64,000 nucleotides of DNA, from NCBI RefSeq assembly GCF_028372415.1, contig NC_092878.1:5111501-5175500 (forward strand), given 5' to 3'. The DNA comes from Notamacropus eugenii (Eukaryota > Chordata > Mammalia > Diprotodontia > Macropodidae). The notes beneath the pieces were generated by a model that ran no database searches, was not told where the DNA came from, and saw nothing but the letters and a program-made list of their open reading frames with translations. The position numbers were made by a program, and so were the translations under genes. Of this stretch, positions 50,680-63,220 are shown piece by piece (position 1 is the stretch's first letter; each line of letters starts with the position of its first letter).

Positions 50680-50935
50680 CTGAGTTTACCCATTGTGTAC
50701 ATTGTTCTGGTATCAGGTCAGAGAAGCCTTTCCATTTTTTTTTTCCTGACTACCTCATTGTTGGTTATGGTACAATAACATTCTGTTGCACTCACAGACT
50801 ACAATTTGTTCAGCCATTCCCTTTGATGGACTTTATATTTCTGGAGTTACTTTTGCTGCTATAAAAAAATGTTGCTACAAATATTTTGGCACATACAGAG
50901 GCATTTTTTCTGCTTTGATTTCTTTGGAGAACTAG
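50680..50935 (-). mobile_element. L1 LINE fragment
   Basis: Plus-strand landmarks CTACAATTTGTTCAGCCATTCC, TTGATGGACTTTATATTTCTG and GAACTAGGACAACAG are the antisense of the L1 ORF2 end. It is old and truncated. Confidence 0.65.
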
Positions 50936-51034
50936 GACAACAGTCAGGAAATATGAAAAATTTAGTCACTTTTCTTTTAATTTCCAATCATTTTCTAGAG
51001 GATTCAAGTCGATCCATCATTCCTAAACAGAGTC

Positions 51035-51410
51035 ACAATTAATAAATATTTATTAAGACCTATTATGTGCCAGAACTGTGCTTTAGAGATACAAACAAAA
51101 GTATAAGACAGTCTCTGTCGTTGAGGAGGTCATATAATCTAAAGGATGAGAGAGGTTGCACAATAAAAAGAGCGTTGGGCTTGGAGTCAGGAAGTACTGA
51201 GTTCAAATTCAGCCTCAGAGACTCACTAGCTGTATAACTCTGGGTGTGTCATTTAACCTCTCTTTGCCTCAGTTTCCTCATTTGTAAAATACCTTACCTA
51301 TCAGGGTCATTATGAGGATCAAATGAGATAATAGTAATTGTAAAGCACTTAGCACAGTGACTGGCACATAGTAAGTACTTTATAAATGTTCGCTATTAGT
51401 GGTGATGATA
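51035..51410 (+). repeat. L2/MIR-related element followed by MIR-like SINE
   Basis: 51035-51140 has AATAAATATTTATTAAGACC and TATTATGTGCCAGAACTGTG. 51150-51410 has the SINE: GCGTTGGGCTTGGAGTCAGG, TACTGAGTTCAAATTCAGCC, CTCAGTTTCCTCATTTGT and GGCACATAGTAAGTAC. Confidence 0.8.
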
Positions 51411-51864
51411 TATAGAAAGAAGCTGAAAAGGAAGGTTACCTGGTGAGAGGGAACAGTGGAATTACGCAGTTATGCAGCTTGGGGACGGGGTGGGAGGGAA
51501 GGAGATGATCTGAGGAAGTGAGATTTTCCACAGAGTAGGAAATGAGGTGAATCCTAGAGAACCCTCCTTATCTGTAGGAGGATCAAGGGGGAAGTCCCCA
51601 GTGTCCACCCTCTACCCTCTCCAATCAGAGGCAGGGAAGTGGCAGCAGGGGCAAAAGGTAATGAGAAGGAGTGAGTTTCAGAGTTGATTTCATCTTGCAG
51701 AATAATGAATTTCTGTCTATCACAAATTCTAGGAGGGCAACAAGGTGAGAAATGAAGTGACGAATTCCCAAAGAACCCTCTTTATATAGTGGAAGATGAG
51801 AGAGGAGGTCCCCACTTGTGCCAGCCTTTGTTTTGTCTGGCAGATAGAACTGATCCGGGAACAA

Positions 51865-51903
51865 ATCTATATCTATATCTATATCTATCTATCTATCTAT
51901 CTA
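51865..51903 (+). repeat. (ATCTAT)n/(ATCT)n microsatellite
   Basis: Hexamer ATCTAT units pass into tetramer ATCT units, giving a compound array. Confidence 0.9.
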
Positions 51904-52379
51904 CATGTACATATACATTTTTAATATGTGTATATATTTTTATATAAACATATTCTCCAACTGTCTGCTTTTTCCTATACATTGAAATAAATACAAACAG
52001 AAATTTGGCTCTAGGAGGGATCTTAAAGATCATGTGCTCCAGCATACTAATTTTATGCTTGAGACAACTGAAGTCTAGAGATGTTAAATGCTTGCCCCCA
52101 GGTTACAAAGTTAATTAGTGTCAAACTTGCATCTAGAACCGAGCATTGGATCCTACTTTGCTCTTAGCCTGTAACTTTGCTCATGCTCTGTGCCCATGCT
52201 CCATCCATTTGGATACCCATTAATTCCATTTAGTGTTCAGAAGTCTGCCATTCAAATATATTATACATTATGGGACTTTTTAGTTATTGTGCTCAAAATA
52301 CTGGAATCACTCCATGAGAAAGTGCTAGTAACCAAGGAGTTCTCATATCTCATCTGTGAGCTGCCCCAATCCTTATTAA

Positions 52380-52735
52380 TCTCCTTGGGATACTCAAATC
52401 AAAATTTGATCTGTATGTCTGGTATGTCTTTACATCCACACATACATGTTGTCTCTTCTGTTAAAATGTAAGCTCCTTTTCAGGCAGGGACTATTTTGAT
52501 TTTATCTTTGTATCTCCTTTGTACCGATAGTAGGTACTTAATAAATTCTTATTAATTGATTACTAATTCCATCAGGGTCTGGGAAGCTTGTGAGACTGAA
52601 ATAACAATGATGATTAACATATATTTAATGAATTCAATGAATTAGGTATTAGACATACTAAGAAAAAAAGTGAAACTGTCCCTGCCCTGGAGGAGCTCAC
52701 ATTCTACTGGAGGGAAAATAAAATAATTTCCTAAA
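52380..52735 (+). repeat. L2 LINE 3' end, followed by related element
   Basis: 52380-52570 has TTAAAATGTAAGCTCC, AGGCAGGGACTATTTTG and the terminus TAGGTACTTAATAAATTC. 52610-52735 has the CCCTGGAGGAGCTCACATTC block of the related element. Confidence 0.75.
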
Positions 52736-53254
52736 GTACTTGAATCACTTTGATCCATTAGCTCCTTCTTCCCCCAACCACAAACACTTTTCCTTGTTTT
52801 CTAAGCCCCAGCTAGACATAACCGCCACCACTACTACCGTTTCTAATAAATTTATCAACCAGATCTTTAAAAGTCATTCATCTATGCCTACACCCACACA
52901 ATAAACGGTAGTGAGGCATTACAAAGCAGTTACTTTAGTAAGAAAAAAAAAAGAAAAAATATGCTGTAACTTCCAGTAGACACTACAGTAAATAGGAGGT
53001 TCTCTTAAATGAAAATCTCAAGGCTTCTGTTGGAAAAGTACACTATCCTCAAATATTCCTCCAAATCTCCAGGCAAACTGATTGAAGGTACATCTCCTAA
53101 ACACCCTCTGCTCCTCTGATTTGACCCTTTGATGGGAGGGGGCAGCAAGAGCTCTAGAGTCTCTATTTAGAGGGGGCTCAGCACAGTTCCCACTTCCATC
53201 ACTCCCCACATGTTCCCCCAGCTTCATGGCTTTTGGACCTGTTTGGTACTCTCC

Positions 53255-53450
53255 ATCATGCTCCTGTGTCAGGTACCTTCTCTCCCCTACCCCTCCCTCT
53301 TTGTAGCTTTATTTTGTGGACTCTCTTCCCCCATTAGATTTTAAGTTCCTTGGGATCAGGGAGCGTCTTTGTTTTTAATTTGTATTTGTATCCTCGGCTT
53401 TTAGCACAGTACTTGGCACATAGTAAGCACTTAATGAATGGTTAGTTTAT
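53255..53450 (+). repeat. L2 LINE 3' end
   Basis: It contains TTAGATTTTAAGTTCCTTGG, TTTTTAATTTGTATTTGTAT and GCACAGTACTTGGCACATAG followed by TAAGCACTTAATGAATG. Confidence 0.8.
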
Positions 53451-54069
53451 TCATCTCCCAACTTGCTAATCTTTCTCAGATCCCAATAAAATACCTAAAA
53501 GATGGGCAAAGGCAAGAAGGAAAAGAGTGAGAGAATTCTTGTGCTATCCAAATATTTTGTACTGATCTGGTCTAATATCTTGCCATTGATGGTCTGAATG
53601 TGACCAGAGAGTTAGTGGTAAAAAACAAAAAAAGAAATGAAATGATCAGATTTCAACTTAGTTCCTGATTAACTGAAGGAATATCTGAGGTCTTTGGTAG
53701 CATGGTATAAATAACATTGGGCTTAGCATCAGCAGAACTGGGTTTGAATTACAGAGGTCAGGGGCTAAAATGGGGGGAAATGTAGATGATCTAAATGATC
53801 TTATACACACACACATCTATTAAAAAGCCTCCCTATGAGACTATTCCCTATAGCAGGGGAAGAGGAGTTTTTAAAATAGAGTTAGGCATTATGTCTGAGA
53901 AAAGAGAAACATTGGATCCTTCAGCAGGTGGAAGACCCATGTGCTGAAACCAGAAAAATGAATTAGAACCATCTACTGCCCCATTTCCAGGCCCACGCAG
54001 TGACATGTGGTACGTTTCTTTCTTAGGTCCCTTTTCTGAATGAAAGAACTGATTCCTTTCTGATCTCTG

Positions 54070-54910
54070 GTAAATAGCTATGTTTATAAAGTACTTCAGG
54101 GTTGCCAGGGCCTTTATATTTTTAACTTATTTGGTCTTTACAACAATCCTGTAGGTCTGGGAAAGTCTAATAGTCTGGAAATGGAAGGGGAGGAATGGAT
54201 TCATACAGAAATGAACCAGAAAGAACCAGCAGCCCAGGAGCAACCAATGAAAGGAGAAAAAATAGAACTGAATTTCAGCAGAGGTGAGATATTGAGGAGG
54301 GCCATTTACCCTTCAAGTGTATTAGTTCAGAAGATCCAGGCTGACATCACCAATTGTACCCACCTACTGAAAAACTAAGAGAAATTTTAAGAAAAAAATC
54401 TGTTCTTTCCCCAATATCCCCTCCCAGGGCCTATGGTTAATCTACTTTTTTATTATCCAAGTATATTAGGCAACTTAAATCTTGCCTCAAAGAGGTCAGG
54501 GGTCATAATTAGATATAATTAGAGAAACTTATAAATGTAAATTAAAGCAAAAAACCAAACTTCTGCATAAATGTTAGGAATTTTCCTAACTGGGGGCTCA
54601 GAGAAATTGTGATTATACTCACAACTTTTTATCCAAAATAAACTCCCTAGAGCTGCAGAGGAGGAAACCGTATGGACTTTAGAAGCTATTAGAATGCCCC
54701 TAGCTTTAAAATGAAGTAATTATTGTAACAGGATGGTACAAAGTTGTGAGGTAGAGAATATTATTATGATCCCCATTTTATAGTAAGACTCTAAGGCTCA
54801 GAAAGGTTAAGTGACTTGCCTTGGCCACAAAACTAGTAAATGTCAGAGACAATTTCAACCCTGGCGTCTCATGAATTTAAGTACAGCATGCTTTCCAATA
54901 CACCATATTG
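54070..54910 (-). repeat. MIR-like SINE pieces
   Basis: 54070-54160 has TTTATAAAGTACTTCAGGG. 54740-54910 has ATGATCCCCATTTTATAG, GGTTAAGTGACTTGCC and TTCAACCCTGGCG. The sequence in between (54180-54378) has an unremarkable open frame. Confidence 0.6.
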
Positions 54911-55914
54911 TTGGAAGAGGCAGGTAAGAGGTGAAATTTCAGGATAGGCGAAGTTTATTTTTGGCACTGAATCGCCTCTCTATGTTCTTCTCTTAGGTCT
55001 TAGAATTCCTTTGATTTTGCCTGCTCTGTCCCCCTTCTTCAACATGTGTCTTATATATTTTAGAACACTTAGTACATTCTGGATGCCTGGGGAGAGCTAG
55101 TAGCTTAATCTTTCCTGTGTTATTTGGATCCAGGAATCTTAAGTACACATTTTTTTATACCTGGACAATCTTGGCCATGTTATTTAATTTTTCTTCACCT
55201 TGGTTTTCTCATGCGTAAAACAAGGAAGATTAGAAAAAAATGGACTCTAAAGTACTTTCCAGCTCTAAATCTATGCTCTTATGATTCTATGATCCAATGA
55301 TTACTCCCTTTTTCCAAGCTTCCTCCTACATCTTTGGAGATTGCCAGCACTTCTCAGAAGGAACAATAATATTAATGCAGCGGAGCCAGATGTTCGTGCA
55401 TTGGATGAATAATTTGTTGTGTATCCAAGGACCCATTAATTTGTAATTTAATCAATGTGTATTTTGTAAATACAGGTTTTAATAAGGATGTTCATTCTAA
55501 CACAGTATTTTATGTTTATGTTTCCTTTAAAAATTAAACAAGGTTATTGAATTTTGCTCAGAGGTCTCAATTTTTCATAGTTTTAGTGCATAAATCTGCT
55601 GTAATTTCAAGTTGTAGTGAGGGAGGCAACTCAGTTCCATAGAAAATTCATTTTTTCAGGTGTCAGAATATCTGGATTCCAATCCTGATTCTCCCACTGA
55701 TCAGCTGTGTTATGAAAAATCTCTTATTCTCTTTGGGCCTCAGATTTTTTAATTGTAAAGTGAAGTTTGCCTCAAAGATCTCTAAAGTACTTTATAGGAC
55801 TATGATTCAATGTTATTTATTTTCAATTTCTTTGTGTAGCTCAGGATCTGGCTGCACTTTTAAGACAGACCCTTACTGGTAAAATGACATTGAGGATTAA
55901 TTAATTTTGTTGTA

Positions 55915-56150
55915 CAGTGGTTCTTGTGTCATTACAGCCATGTCCAACTCTCTGTGACCCCATTTGGGGTTTTCTTGGCAAAGATACTAGAGTGGTTTGC
56001 CACTTCCTTCTACAGCTCATTATACAGATGAGGAAACTGAGGCAAACAGGGTTAAGTGACTTGGCCAGGGTCACACAGCTAGTGTCTGAGGCTGGATTTG
56101 AACTCAGATCTTCCTGACTTGAGGCCCAGCACTGTGCCAACTAGCTGCCC
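55915..56150 (-). mobile_element. MAR1-type SINE
   Basis: Its reverse-complement order is complete: CAGCCATGTCCAACTCTC, TGGGGTTTTCTTGGCAAAG, AGAGTGGTTTGCCACTTCC, GATGAGGAAACTGAGGC, GGGTCACACAGCTAGTGT and CCAACTAGCTGCCC. Confidence 0.9.
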
Positions 56151-56154
56151 ATTG

Positions 56155-56285
56155 ATTGAATTTAACTGAGGATATTTAGCTTGGAGAAGAGAGGATTTGA
56201 GGAATCTAGGGTCAATATTTTCAAATGTTTGAAGGGTTGTCATACAAAGGAGGGATCAGATTTGTTCTGTTTGGCCTTTGACAAT
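56155..56285 (+). mobile_element. CR1/L3-like LINE tail fragment
   Basis: It contains AGGATATTTAGCTTGGAGAAG, AAATGTTTGAAGGGTTGTCA and GATTTGTTCTGTTTGGCC, the same landmarks as the copy at 12830-13990. Confidence 0.7.
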
Positions 56286-56824
56286 CGCTTAAATTCTCTG
56301 AGTCTCAGTTTCCTCATCTGTGAAATGAGAGGGTTGGATTAGATGACCTTTGAGATCTTTTCCAGCTCCATCTATGACCCTATGAGTCTAAATTTACAAG
56401 GAGACATATTTTAGATCAATACAAGAAAAAATTATTTAACTATCAGTGCGTTCATAAAGTGCAGTGGTTGGTTAGGAGGGGTAATGAGTCCTTTGGCACC
56501 AGAAATCTTCCCGTAGGTGATGAATGACTACTTTTTCAAGATGTTGTTGATGGAGTTTGTGTTTTGGGTAGGTACAGAGCCAGAACTAGATGAATGGTAG
56601 CACCAAGTGGGACTTTAGACATTGTCTAGGCAAACTTTATTTTACAAATGAAAAAAATTGAGACCCTGAGATGCTGAGAAAGTAAGAGCCTTGTCCAAAG
56701 TAAAATACCCTTCCTAATCAGAAGTTTTATGATTTCGTCATTCTAGAGCTCTCTCTTGATTTCCCACTTAGGAGCACATGAAATACCAATACGAAAATCT
56801 TAAATGAATGCATCAGAGAATACA

Positions 56825-56987
56825 ACGCTCAGTTGACCTTAGACATTTATTTAACCAAATGGATACCACAAGCTTCTCTTCATTGCATCAAGGATGATTA
56901 CATATACATGAGCCAAGGTTGTTGTGGTTTTTTTTTTTAAATTTTTTCCATTGAACTTGAATAAACATGAAAATGAAAGCAGGGTCT
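56825..56987 (-). promoter_or_regulatory. CTXN2: CTXN2 3'UTR with polyadenylation signal (inferred)
   Basis: AATAAA on the minus strand (plus 56846-56851) lies about 136 bp past the CTXN2 stop codon. It is the first such signal after the gene, and cleavage would be near 56825-56835. A longer 3'UTR using a later signal cannot be excluded. Confidence 0.45.
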
Positions 56988-57290
<303 letters not shown>

Positions 57291-57829
57291 CTACACACAA
57301 AAAAATACAGTCAGTTTAGTTACAGTCATATACTCTACGGTGTAGTCATTAAAATAGGAACCTGAAAAAAAGAGAAGGCTTCCCATCTTTAAACTCTTTT
57401 GGCACAAAATATAAAAAGCCATTATATACAAAGACTGATATTGATCAGAAATCTTATCAAATAAATTTTCATATTAGAATTAGATTATTTTGTCCAATGA
57501 CATAATGGACTATAACACACTATAATACAATATGATGTGATATAAAAAAGTATGATATTACTATCTACCTAATACTATAATCTGATATAAGGTAATATAC
57601 ATAGTGACTGATGAGTTGTTTTGACTGAATTTTGTTGAAGTGATCACTTTAATCAAGGTTTACCTAGTTATATATTTCTTTATACATTCATTCATTTATT
57701 CATTTGCTTATTGCCCCTGGAGTTACAACTATATGAAGCTAAAACAACTAATTAATTAGGTCATTAAACTAGTTACTTGACATTAGGCAAACTAAAATAC
57801 CCAATGTCTTAAATGAACATTTTTGCCTT

Positions 57830-58335
57830 AATCAATAAGCATTTGTTAAATGTCTATTCTATACTAGACACTGTGCTAAAAACTTAAAAATGAAAATCTG
57901 TCCTCAAGGAACTTATATTCTAATGAGTGAGATTTCATCTACATGCATAATTATGAATAAAATAAGCATATACAGAATGCAAATTGATTTGGGAGGAGAG
58001 GTGCTAGCCTTTGGGGGATCTGGGAAAGTTTCACTAAGAGGGGTCATGAGAACTGAACGCAGAAGGAAACTAGGGATTCTAAGGGTCAGAGGTGAAGAAG
58101 GAGTGTGTTCTAGGCATAAGGGGAAGAGCCAATGCAAAGTCATGGAGACAAAAGATAGTAAACCATGTGAAGAAGGGGAAGAAGGCCCATTTGATTGGAC
58201 TATAGAGTACATGAAGGGAAATCATGTATATTAAGCCTGGAGAAGTAGCTTGGAGCCAGGTTGTAAAGGGTTTTAAATGCCAAACAGGTTTTGTATTTTA
58301 TCTTAGAGATAATATGGATTCAGCAGAGCTGAGTA
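57830..58335 (+). mobile_element. L2-type 3' fragment
   Basis: It contains CAATAAGCATTTGTTAAATG, CACTGTGCTAAAAAC, CCTCAAGGAACTTATATTC, a GGGTCAGAGGTGAAGAAGGA block and AGGGTTTTAAATGCC. The 114-aa frame at 57890-58234 is a by-product. Confidence 0.7.
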
Positions 58336-58389
58336 TATTGATCAGAGCACAGGAATGGCAATGGTCAGAAATATCCCTTTGACAGCTGT

Positions 58390-58520
58390 GCGTGGGCTCC
58401 CTTATCTGAATGTGACCTTCCTGACAGCACACACTGTGTATCTGACTTTCTTTTTATTCCCACCATTAAGCACAATTCCTATCATGTACTTAATAAATAC
58501 TTGCTAACTGATTGACTGAA
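58390..58520 (+). repeat. L2 LINE 3' end
   Basis: It contains TTCCTGACAGCACACACTG and the terminus ATGTACTTAATAAATACTTG. Confidence 0.7.
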
Positions 58521-58921
58521 GGGTGGATTGGAGAGGGTAGAGATTTGAGGCTGAGAGAAAAATTAACCTGAACTGGAGTGGTGGCTAGGGATGTAGAGAA
58601 AAGGAGAAAGATATGAAAGATATGGAAGTAGAGTTAATTTGGGGACTGATTGGTTATGTGAGGTAAGGGAGAGTGAGGAATCAAGGATGACACTGAGACT
58701 GTGAACCTGGGGTGACCAAAGGGTAGCAGTGCCCTTGCCAAAAAGGTTGGGCCAGGAGTAGGTTTTGGGGAAAAGACAATAAGTTCTACTTTGGATATGT
58801 CAAGTTTGAGATGCTTATGGGGCATCCAATTTTAAATGTTCAACAGACAATTGGTAATACAGGAATGGGACTCAGAAGAGAGACCAGGGATAGATATATT
58901 GATTGAGGAGTTAATGAGATT

Positions 58922-58928
<7 letters not shown>

Positions 58929-58986
<58 letters not shown>
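58929..58986 (+). repeat. (AG)29 microsatellite
   Basis: It is an uninterrupted run of 58 bp. It creates the Arg-Glu and Ser-Leu dipeptide frames on the two strands, which are not genes. Confidence 0.97.
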
Positions 58987-58987
<1 letters not shown>

Positions 58988-59041
58988 CAAAGAGACAGAC
59001 ACACACAGAGAGTATGCATTCTATACTTTCTACAAATTGTA

Positions 59042-59356
59042 TTGTGTGTGTTTGTCCTTTGTTGCCAAAGAAGGCCATGCCATCAGAGAAATAATGACAT
59101 GACTTGCACTTGGTTTTGTTTTTTGAGTGAGGGAGGTCTGTGCAGGTCACCAGCCTCACTTCTGCTCCAGAGCCATATGAATCAAGTGACCAGATATTCA
59201 TCAGGATGACTGACCCAGGATGAGGCAATTGGGGTTAAGTGACTTGCCCAAGGTCACCCAGCTAGTGAGTGTCAAGTGTCTGAGGTGAGATTTGAACTCA
59301 GGTCCTCCTGACTCCTGCACTGCTGTTCTAACCAGTGCACCACCTAGCTACCCCAC
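59042..59356 (-). mobile_element. 300-bp marsupial tRNA-headed SINE
   Basis: It is the third copy of the family at 32222 and 34446. The reverse complement has the head GGTGGTGCACTGGTTAGAAC, core CACTTAACCCCAATTGCC, tail CTGGTCACTTGATTCATATG and GGACAAACACACACAA. Confidence 0.9.
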
Positions 59357-60199
59357 AAGTTGTATTGCTCTCTTCATGAACAGCCTAACCATTCTTGTTT
59401 GGTTGAATTGACTGAATAGAACCATTGTTTTGACCTCATGCTGACACAGTCACAGAAAGGTAAGTGAATTATCTGGATGACAGTTTGTCATGGGGGATGC
59501 TGAAATCTGCTTGCTGTTCCAATTTTGCTCCAATCCACTAGACTGCAGTGTTCCCTTAGACAAAATCAACACCACTGAAATACTTCAGTTGTTCAGTGAC
59601 AACAGAATATGAACCACAGGACATTTGTTAAACTGAAACAATTTCTCCCTAAATCAGAATGCAAGCTCCTTTATATTTCAGCCCCAAATTTGCCTGTAAT
59701 ATAACCAAATAGAGTGGTTTTTCTCTTGAGCTCCTCAGGAAACTACAAATTATAGTGGTTACTCAGTACCTTGGAAGGAAAGTGCACTGAACTTACAAGT
59801 ATATAATTTGTGACTGGTTTCTAAAAAGCCAAATTTTTATAAGAATTAGCAAATAGAGAAAATAAAATCCATTTAAATAAGAGTAACATGAAAGAACCAA
59901 CCTTAAAAAAGCATCAGATATCAAAAAGCATGCCAGTCCACCCAGATTTTTAATAAGTTTGTTATTTTTTTATAGCTATATGCTGTTAGCAAAGGAATTA
60001 AATCAGTATTCTTTTCCACTAGTCTGGAGTATTTTTTACTCACCTTGGGTGAGTAGGCAAATGGTTATTTCATTACTGCTTATGACCATTTAAAATGACT
60101 ATTTTGCTTCTAAACAAATGTACAAAGGATGAAAAGAGGGGCATACAACCAAGGTTAAGTACAAAAGAGTAATATAAATCCTTAAAAATGGTTAGCTAG

Positions 60200-60440
60200 C
60201 ATGACATAGCAGCTAGAGTTTGATGTGTGCAAGCAGGAAAACATAAATTCAGATCCCATCCCTGACACATAATGTAACTACAGGCAAGTCATTTAATCTT
60301 TTGTAAACCACGTTTTCTCATCTGTAAACTGGGGATCATGGAGAGTATCTATCCTATAGTAGTTTTAGGAAGCTCAAATTAGATGATCGATGTAACATGT
60401 TATATAAATTGCATAAATTGTTAATAGCATCACTGCTTAA
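60200..60440 (+). repeat. MIR-like SINE
   Basis: It contains ATGACATAGCAGCTAGAG, AGATCCCATCCCTGACAC, GGCAAGTCATTTAATC and TTTCTCATCTGTAAACTGGG. Confidence 0.75.
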
Positions 60441-60519
60441 AGTTTAAGTGAGCTGAGCCTGGGGGGAAAATCCTAAAGACAACAAAGATGACTTTTAAAG
60501 TTATTCTAGAATGAGATAC

Positions 60520-60870
60520 TCTATCTCCCAACTCTGGACATCTCCATTGGCTACCCCCACCTTGCCTCAAATTCCCTTGCTCCTTATCTCCATGCCCTTG
60601 CTTCCCTATCCATCTTCTAATCCCAACTAAAATCTCATCTTCTACAAGAGCCTTTTCTGATCCCCCTTAACACTAGTATCCTCCCTCTGTGCTTATCTCT
60701 GATTTGTCTTGGCTTTATCTCATTTGTCAGTATATGTTTGCATGTTGTTCTCTGTGAGATTGTGAGCTCTTTGAGAGCAAGACCTGGTTTGGTTTGGTTT
60801 TGCCTTTCTTCATGTCCCAAGCTCTTAGCACAGTGTCTGGCATGATTCTTGTTGACCAACTGACTGACCA
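60520..60870 (+). mobile_element. L2 LINE 3' end
   Basis: It contains ATCTCATCTTCTACAAGAGC, GAGATTGTGAGCTCTTTGAG, CTCTTAGCACAGTGTCTGGC and the terminal ATGATTCTTGTTGACC. Confidence 0.8.
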
Positions 60871-61129
60871 ATTCTGTGGTTTGCAATGGCCTCAGTGTTC
60901 AGGTACTTGATCATCTCTTCCAATGATGTGCTTCCTTGAACTTACTTGTGCCTAGGTCCTCTCTTAGTTCCTAAAATTCCTGCTATCTCTTCTTGAAGTC
61001 ATCCCTCCCTTCTCTGAATTGTCCAGCTACCAGCTTACCAAAAATAACAGTTAAGTGAAAGATATGCTAATATTCAAAGAACAACAAAAAAAGGTAAATA
61101 TTGGACATCTACTAACGTTGTCGATCTCT

Positions 61130-62120
61130 GACTAAATTCTATGACATATTCTTGAGAGGATAGTTTGTTCGATTTTAGAAAGGAGTATATTGAGTACCAA
61201 TAGCCAACATGGCTCTATGTGCCATGAGTCAAAGTGCCAGCACCGTTAGACCACATTATGCCAAATTAGCCTATTTAGTCTTCTAACAAAACAAAGTTTT
61301 CTTTTTTTGGTAGTTTGATAAATCAGTTAAACGTCATATGACATATATTGATTTGAGCAAAAATATTTAACAAAGTCTTTTACGATATCCATGGGGGTGA
61401 ATATGGACTAAATAGTAGTACTGTTACATGGGTTAGTTAATGACTACCTGAGCTACTCAACATTTTTATTAATCATTTTAATGAAGACATAAAGAAATTA
61501 TTTTCAAAAATAAGCTAACCCCAACATTAACATCATCAATATCCAAAATGATCCTGATAAGCTTGCAACAATAAGCTCAACCTAACAACACAAAATTTAA
61601 CAGAAAAAAATGTGAAACCTTATATACATATTCTCATTAGGAGAAAAAAAGTTTTAGCTTACAATAGATTTTCTTTTTAAGTTAACAAAATCTTAGCCTA
61701 TTTTAACGTAAATATAATATCTAACTCATAAGAAGTAATCTTTTCACTGTTTCAGGTCTCAGATCATATCTAGAGTATAATACTCATTTCTGGGTATCAC
61801 ATTTTAAGAGTGAGATTGACAAACCAGAGTGCATGCAGAAGCGGGCAACCAGGATGGTGAGGGGTTTGGAAACCACATGATTTAGAGGGGAAAATGAAAG
61901 AACTTGGGATGTTTGGCATAGAAAGCAGAAGAATAAAAGAAGACATGAGAGCTGTCTTCAAATATTTGAAAATCTATGTTGTGGAAGTGGAAACAAACTT
62001 ATCCTGTGTAATTGTGGGCAACAATAAATTTACTTATATGAGAAAATCAAGAACTAAGAGAAGAAAGGACAGCAGAAGAGCATTTGTATGAAGATCAACA
62101 GACAAAGAAATGGAAGAGTT
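61130..62120 (+). mobile_element. CR1/L3-like LINE, degenerate
   Basis: A decayed reverse-transcriptase block (about 61340-61390, YIDLSKNI followed by QSL) precedes the same 3' landmarks as other copies: CAGAGTGCATGCAGAAGCGG, AAAGAACTTGGGATGTTTGG, GCTGTCTTCAAATATTTGAA. Stops interrupt every frame. Confidence 0.72.
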
Positions 62121-62242
62121 ATTGTAACTAGGTCTAGACAGAAAAATAGGTGAAAAATGTGGGGAATAGCTCCCAAGCCTGGCAAGAGAGGCATGATATA
62201 GAAGTTATGGTAGCTTACAATTATCCAAATATCTGATCTTTT

Positions 62243-62480
62243 TCTGTTCAGTCATTTCATTTATGCCCTACTCTTTGTGATCCCATTTGGGTTTTTTTTT
62301 TTTTTTTGGCATAGATATTTGAGTGATTTGCCATTTCCTCCTCCATTTCATTTTACAGATGAGGAACTGAGGTAGACAGGGGAAAGTGACTTGCTCAGGA
62401 GATAATAAGTGTGTGGGGCCAGATATGAATTCACAATGACTTCAGACCCAATACTCTATCCACTGCACCACCTAAGTATC
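62243..62480 (-). mobile_element. MAR1-type SINE
   Basis: It contains TTCAGTCATTTCATTTATGC, TTTGTGATCCCATTTGGG, GAGTGATTTGCCATTTCC, TTTTACAGATGAGG and CCACTGCACCACCTAAGTATCC in reverse order. A poly-T stretch is inserted at about 62291-62309. Confidence 0.85.
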
Positions 62481-63220
62481 CTGCATAGTAGGTAATAATT
62501 TCTTAATATGCCTTAATGACAGCTTCATCCTTCAAAAGGTGGAATAACTGAGAGAAACTTTTACCCGTACTTCTCAGTGACAAGTAGTAACTGGTTTCAG
62601 GAGTGAAATATGGGAATATATCATCTTAGAATCTGTAAAAGAGAAAAGGAAACTTGGGTATATTCTGACATTTACTTTAGATTTTGAGAGAATAGATTTC
62701 AAAGCCTTCAAAAATTAATAGGTATGAACCCATGGACTGATACTCTAAGGGGAAAGTGAGCTCAGGAAGGATGAGAAACTTTTAAGAATGAATATCTGAA
62801 GACATAAAGACAAAGAATTCCCATAAGAAAGAAAAGACTAATGCTGATCCCATTGAAACTTATCAGTCATCTTAGATTTTTTAAAAAATGTTCAGAAGAT
62901 GGCATAAAGCAAAAGCAAGTAACAGAGGATGAATATAAAAAGTGTCCATGTAGGAACAGTGTCAAGACTGCTAAAACGAAGAATGAGTTGAGATTGGTGA
63001 TTGAAGATAAGATAATAAGAGTTTTTAAAAATTATATTCAGGAAAAGAGAAGGATAAAAAGAGGAAGAAGACTGAAGCTCAGTAGATGAAATGGTAATAG
63101 ACAATAGGAGAAATGTCAAAACTACTGAAATCTTACTTAACTTACATTTTTCTATGCCAGGAAGAATAATCTTTAAAATGGACAGGAATGAAAAAAAAAT
63201 TCTAATAAGAAATGTCATAT

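Larger units (their letters stand above)
44867..56824. other. Intergenic region between SLC12A1 and CTXN2
   Basis: This 12-kb stretch contains the exon-like segment 46131-46211, L1 pieces (46636-47480 plus; 50680-50935 minus), MIR-like SINEs (48150-48540, 51150-51410, 54070-54910), L2 3' ends (52380-52570, 53255-53450), a MAR1-type SINE (55915-56150) and a CR1/L3-like scrap (56155-56285). No convincing protein gene is seen; the short open frames throughout are unlike any family. Confidence 0.65.

Noticed and set aside
57890..58234. 114-aa plus-strand open frame
   Set aside because: It lies in an L2-type element found elsewhere in the window with the same block order; the frame is not preserved in the other copies.
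58836..59228. Open frames with Arg-Glu and Ser-Leu dipeptide repeats
   Set aside because: They are translations of the (AG)29 array and the adjoining SINE.
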